Shown one piece after another: positions 61,496-64,000 of a stretch of DNA of 64,000 nucleotides. Position numbers and translations under genes: made by a program. The stretch lies in contig OZ059898.1 in assembly GCA_964057225.1 (NCBI GenBank), positions 15,229,267 to 15,293,266 on the forward strand, read 5' to 3'. The notes under the pieces are model-generated. The model had not been told where the DNA came from, searched no databases, and was given only the letters and a program-made list of their open reading frames with translations. Within the stretch, counting starts at the first letter, position 1. The number at the start of each line of letters is the position of its first letter. Origin of the DNA: Auanema rhodensis (Eukaryota > Nematoda > Chromadorea > Rhabditida > Rhabditidae).

Positions 61496-64000
61496 CTTAG
61501 TGAAGTTATATTGAGTTATGGATAGTTTAATTTCCTAAAGCTTGTGGGAAAGACAACTAGTAATGTGAGGACGATTTCGTCAGAGAAAAACTGAAAAGAA
61601 AACGATATACATACTTCAGAACATATTATGAAATCTTATAAATGACGGAAATGAAAGCAAATTTCAAAGAAAAAAGGTAAAAACGAAACAAGCTGGGAGG
61701 ATGTTGAATGCTATGTTTTGAAAAAGAAAGAACATGAGAGCTGATGAGACGCACTTTCGAATCAGGATGTAGTGATGAAGACGATGATGCTAAGAGCAGT
61801 GAAGAGAGTGGGACAGTTTGACAAAAAAGGAACAAAAAAGCAAAGTTTGAAAAAATTGGACAGCATCTGACAATTGGCGATAATTTAAAGTAAATAGTCG
61901 AATGAAGACGAATGTTAAAGAAGGTGCGATTGAACGATTTTGGCCTTTGGATGATCAATTAGAGTTGTAGAGTTATAGGTATTACGAGAATAAAAACTGT
62001 TTTTCTAGTAATTATTCATGTTTTGTAGTTATTTTAAGAACAAAAACCTAATAAATGTATCTGAATTCATCCAAACTTCAAACAATTGAGCCATCCTTTT
62101 TTGAAAAATCAGACATTTTTGCCTAAAATACTAGAAATGTTCTTTAAAAAAAGAAGATTATCGTGATCTTTAATCAAAACATATGTATTTCAACAATGAT
62201 GATAAAACTAAAAAAATAGCTGGACATATATCAATAGGTTAGGTGAATTGATCCGAACGAAGCTTAGAAAAACAATGAGATGCAGTGGGAGGCCTAGCCA
62301 CACCTTACAAACTGTCAACAAATCATCATGACTGTAAGAAGTTGTAGATAATGAATGAAGATAGCTGATATGAAGGCAATTTTTAATGTAAATTCGCGCA
62401 AATAGCTTTCAGAATACTGTAGTATTCCTGTAGACAAGGTGGAGGACTGTATGAGAATCAAAGGGAATTTCAAAAGGATTCGTGCTTTCAGCCTTCTATC
62501 TTCTCATGCCTTTGCGTGGCTCTTCTGTTGTCAATCATCCGAGAAGAGATGAGATTCAAGAGATGGGTGAGAATAAGTTTCATTCAACAATCGGCATATC
62601 ACGCTTCAACATTTCAAAAAGCATTATCAGAAAAACACCCGTAAACTACGATTTCAACAAGCTTCTTTTGAGCTTGAAAAAAAAAGAAAAAAGTGCCGAA
62701 GAAGAAAGATGAAACGACAAAGTGAGCTACAAACTTTTCAAATGGAACTGAACAAGCTTTGGACGAGGATTAGGTTTACAAATATTTTAATGAAATTACA
62801 ATATACAGCTTTGTGTTTATTAAGTTGGATAGTTTGTAATTAGGTTTCCCAACCTTTTCTTAAAACTTGAAGATTAGAGTATAGAGCAAGAACAGAGGGT
62901 TTGAAACAAACACTGGAAGTGTACGATTCTGATATCATTTATAAAAATCAGACGAACTATAGATAGGGTCGACAAAATGAGATGAAGCTGAATCACAGAA
63001 ATAACTGACACGAGTACCGATGTGAGAGGCCATACAAGGAGATCGACAAGAGCCGATGTAAGGTAAAAGGACTTTGGTTAGTATGGTAAGAAGGACAGAA
63101 GTCTGACAGTCTTTCTCTCTCAACACCTATTTCTCTACTCGCTTCTTCACCTCTAGATCCCATCTCACCCTCCCTCCTCATCTCTCTTAACCTCTGTTAC
63201 TATCTCTAAGCTTCTCTTGTTCATTCACTTGAATAAGAGGACACAAGCCGGTGGGTTGTTTGAGTAGAAAGACGAGGCGTCCTCCCTCATCGTTTGACCA
63301 CTCCTTCGTGCTCACAGTTCGTCATCTCTCGACTGAAAACTCACAGAAGAATAGAATACATTCATAAGCACAGCTATTGCGTACCATAACTGAACACTAA
63401 AGCATAATCATTAAGAAAATGACTAACTGGACGTTCCCGTTCAGTTATCGGTAGTCAAAACAACGGTGAAATAGCCTGACGAAGCTAACGACGACCGATT
63501 CGTTAACGAGATAATCGCTGATGGCGGACAGCTAACGTTAGCTAACAAGCTAAGACACGCCCATACATCTCCTTATGGAAAAATTATTTTGGGTGGTAGA
63601 ACACACAAAAGACTATGAGGAATGGAAAAGGGGTTGGATCTTAGGGACTAAGGAGGTGGAAACCAAAGGAGATACGGAAGGATATAGAGATAATACGAGA
63701 AGAGAAATAACCCAAAGGGATCTCATAATTCTGACCTAGTTGATAGCTGGCTGTCTCGTGAAAGCTGACAGTCAATGGCAGTAAGCTTACTTACTTGTCC
63801 ATAGAAGGAAGAATAACGAGATGAGAGACGAAGAAGTGGGTAAAAGAGAAGAAGAAGAAGAATATGATGATGATGATGAGAAGGAGAAATATGAACGAGG
63901 GAGAGAAAGAGAGAGAAGGTTATTCAATACACAATATAGTACGAAGTGATGAGGAGAGGCAAAGCAATATGGTTGAAGATGGTTGGCAAAAGAAGAAAAT
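61496..64000. other. Region upstream of the cadherin gene
   Basis: This is the presumed cadherin promoter region. A possible 5' UTR acceptor (GCTTTAG on the minus strand at 61535) lies about 40 bases before the ATG. A cluster of GCTAACG-type motifs lies at about 63470-63560. GA-rich sequence resumes at about 63830-63920. I found no gene. Confidence 0.5.

Noticed and set aside
1-64000. CRISPR array, prophage, insertion sequence or bacterial operon
   Set aside because: Spliced genes, a tRNA without encoded CCA and metazoan protein families show animal nuclear DNA; the repeats are simple microsatellites without spacers.

Overview
The window is nuclear DNA of a nematode, most likely a chromadorean. 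Two proteins read like Caenorhabditis relatives: a MIG-2-type Rac GTPase and a selenoprotein T homologue with Cys in place of Sec. Most introns are very short (about 45-60 bases) and end in TTTCAG. Several genes have a splice acceptor right next to the ATG, as expected for spliced-leader trans-splicing. One close same-strand gene pair looks like an operon. The DNA is AT-rich, and its non-coding parts are full of (GA)n/(CT)n tracts. I cannot name the species.

Layout. 1-6958: no convincing gene, several GA/CT tracts, one weak exon candidate near 2450. 6959-10053 (-): a neurochondrin-like gene followed by pICln, probably an operon. 10644-12150 (+): MO25/CAB39, divergent from that pair. 13634-14672 (-): selenoprotein T, divergent from mig-2 at 15297-16267 (+). 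20546-24095 (+): an SLC26/SulP anion transporter carrying a tRNA-Ile(AAT) antisense in one intron. 25034-33649 (-): a schwannomin-interacting protein (SCHIP1) homologue. 33690-50416: about 17 kb of repeat-rich DNA with no certain gene. 50417-53398 (+): an angiomotin (AMOT) family protein. 54548-61495 (-): a cadherin-repeat transmembrane protein with a short tail. 61496-64000: nothing convincing. I rebuilt exon by exon for pICln, SCHIP1 and the cadherin, and the summed exon lengths are multiples of three (699, 1884 and 1956 bases).

Functional theme. Several products are cortical or polarity proteins: MO25 (LKB1/STRAD and GCK-III kinase scaffold), MIG-2 (Rac signalling), SCHIP1 (Merlin binding), AMOT (YAP and Merlin binding, PDZ ligand) and a cadherin. 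Most interesting are the nematode AMOT with a PPxY motif assembled across a splice junction and a PDZ-ligand-like C-terminus; three short introns that are multiples of three with no stop codon; long hairpins in the AMOT and SLC26 introns; an intronic antisense tRNA; a CCAAT/CRE/TATA promoter upstream of the ER protein SelT; and dispersed ACGTG-rich clusters. I saw nothing that amounts to a wholly new system.
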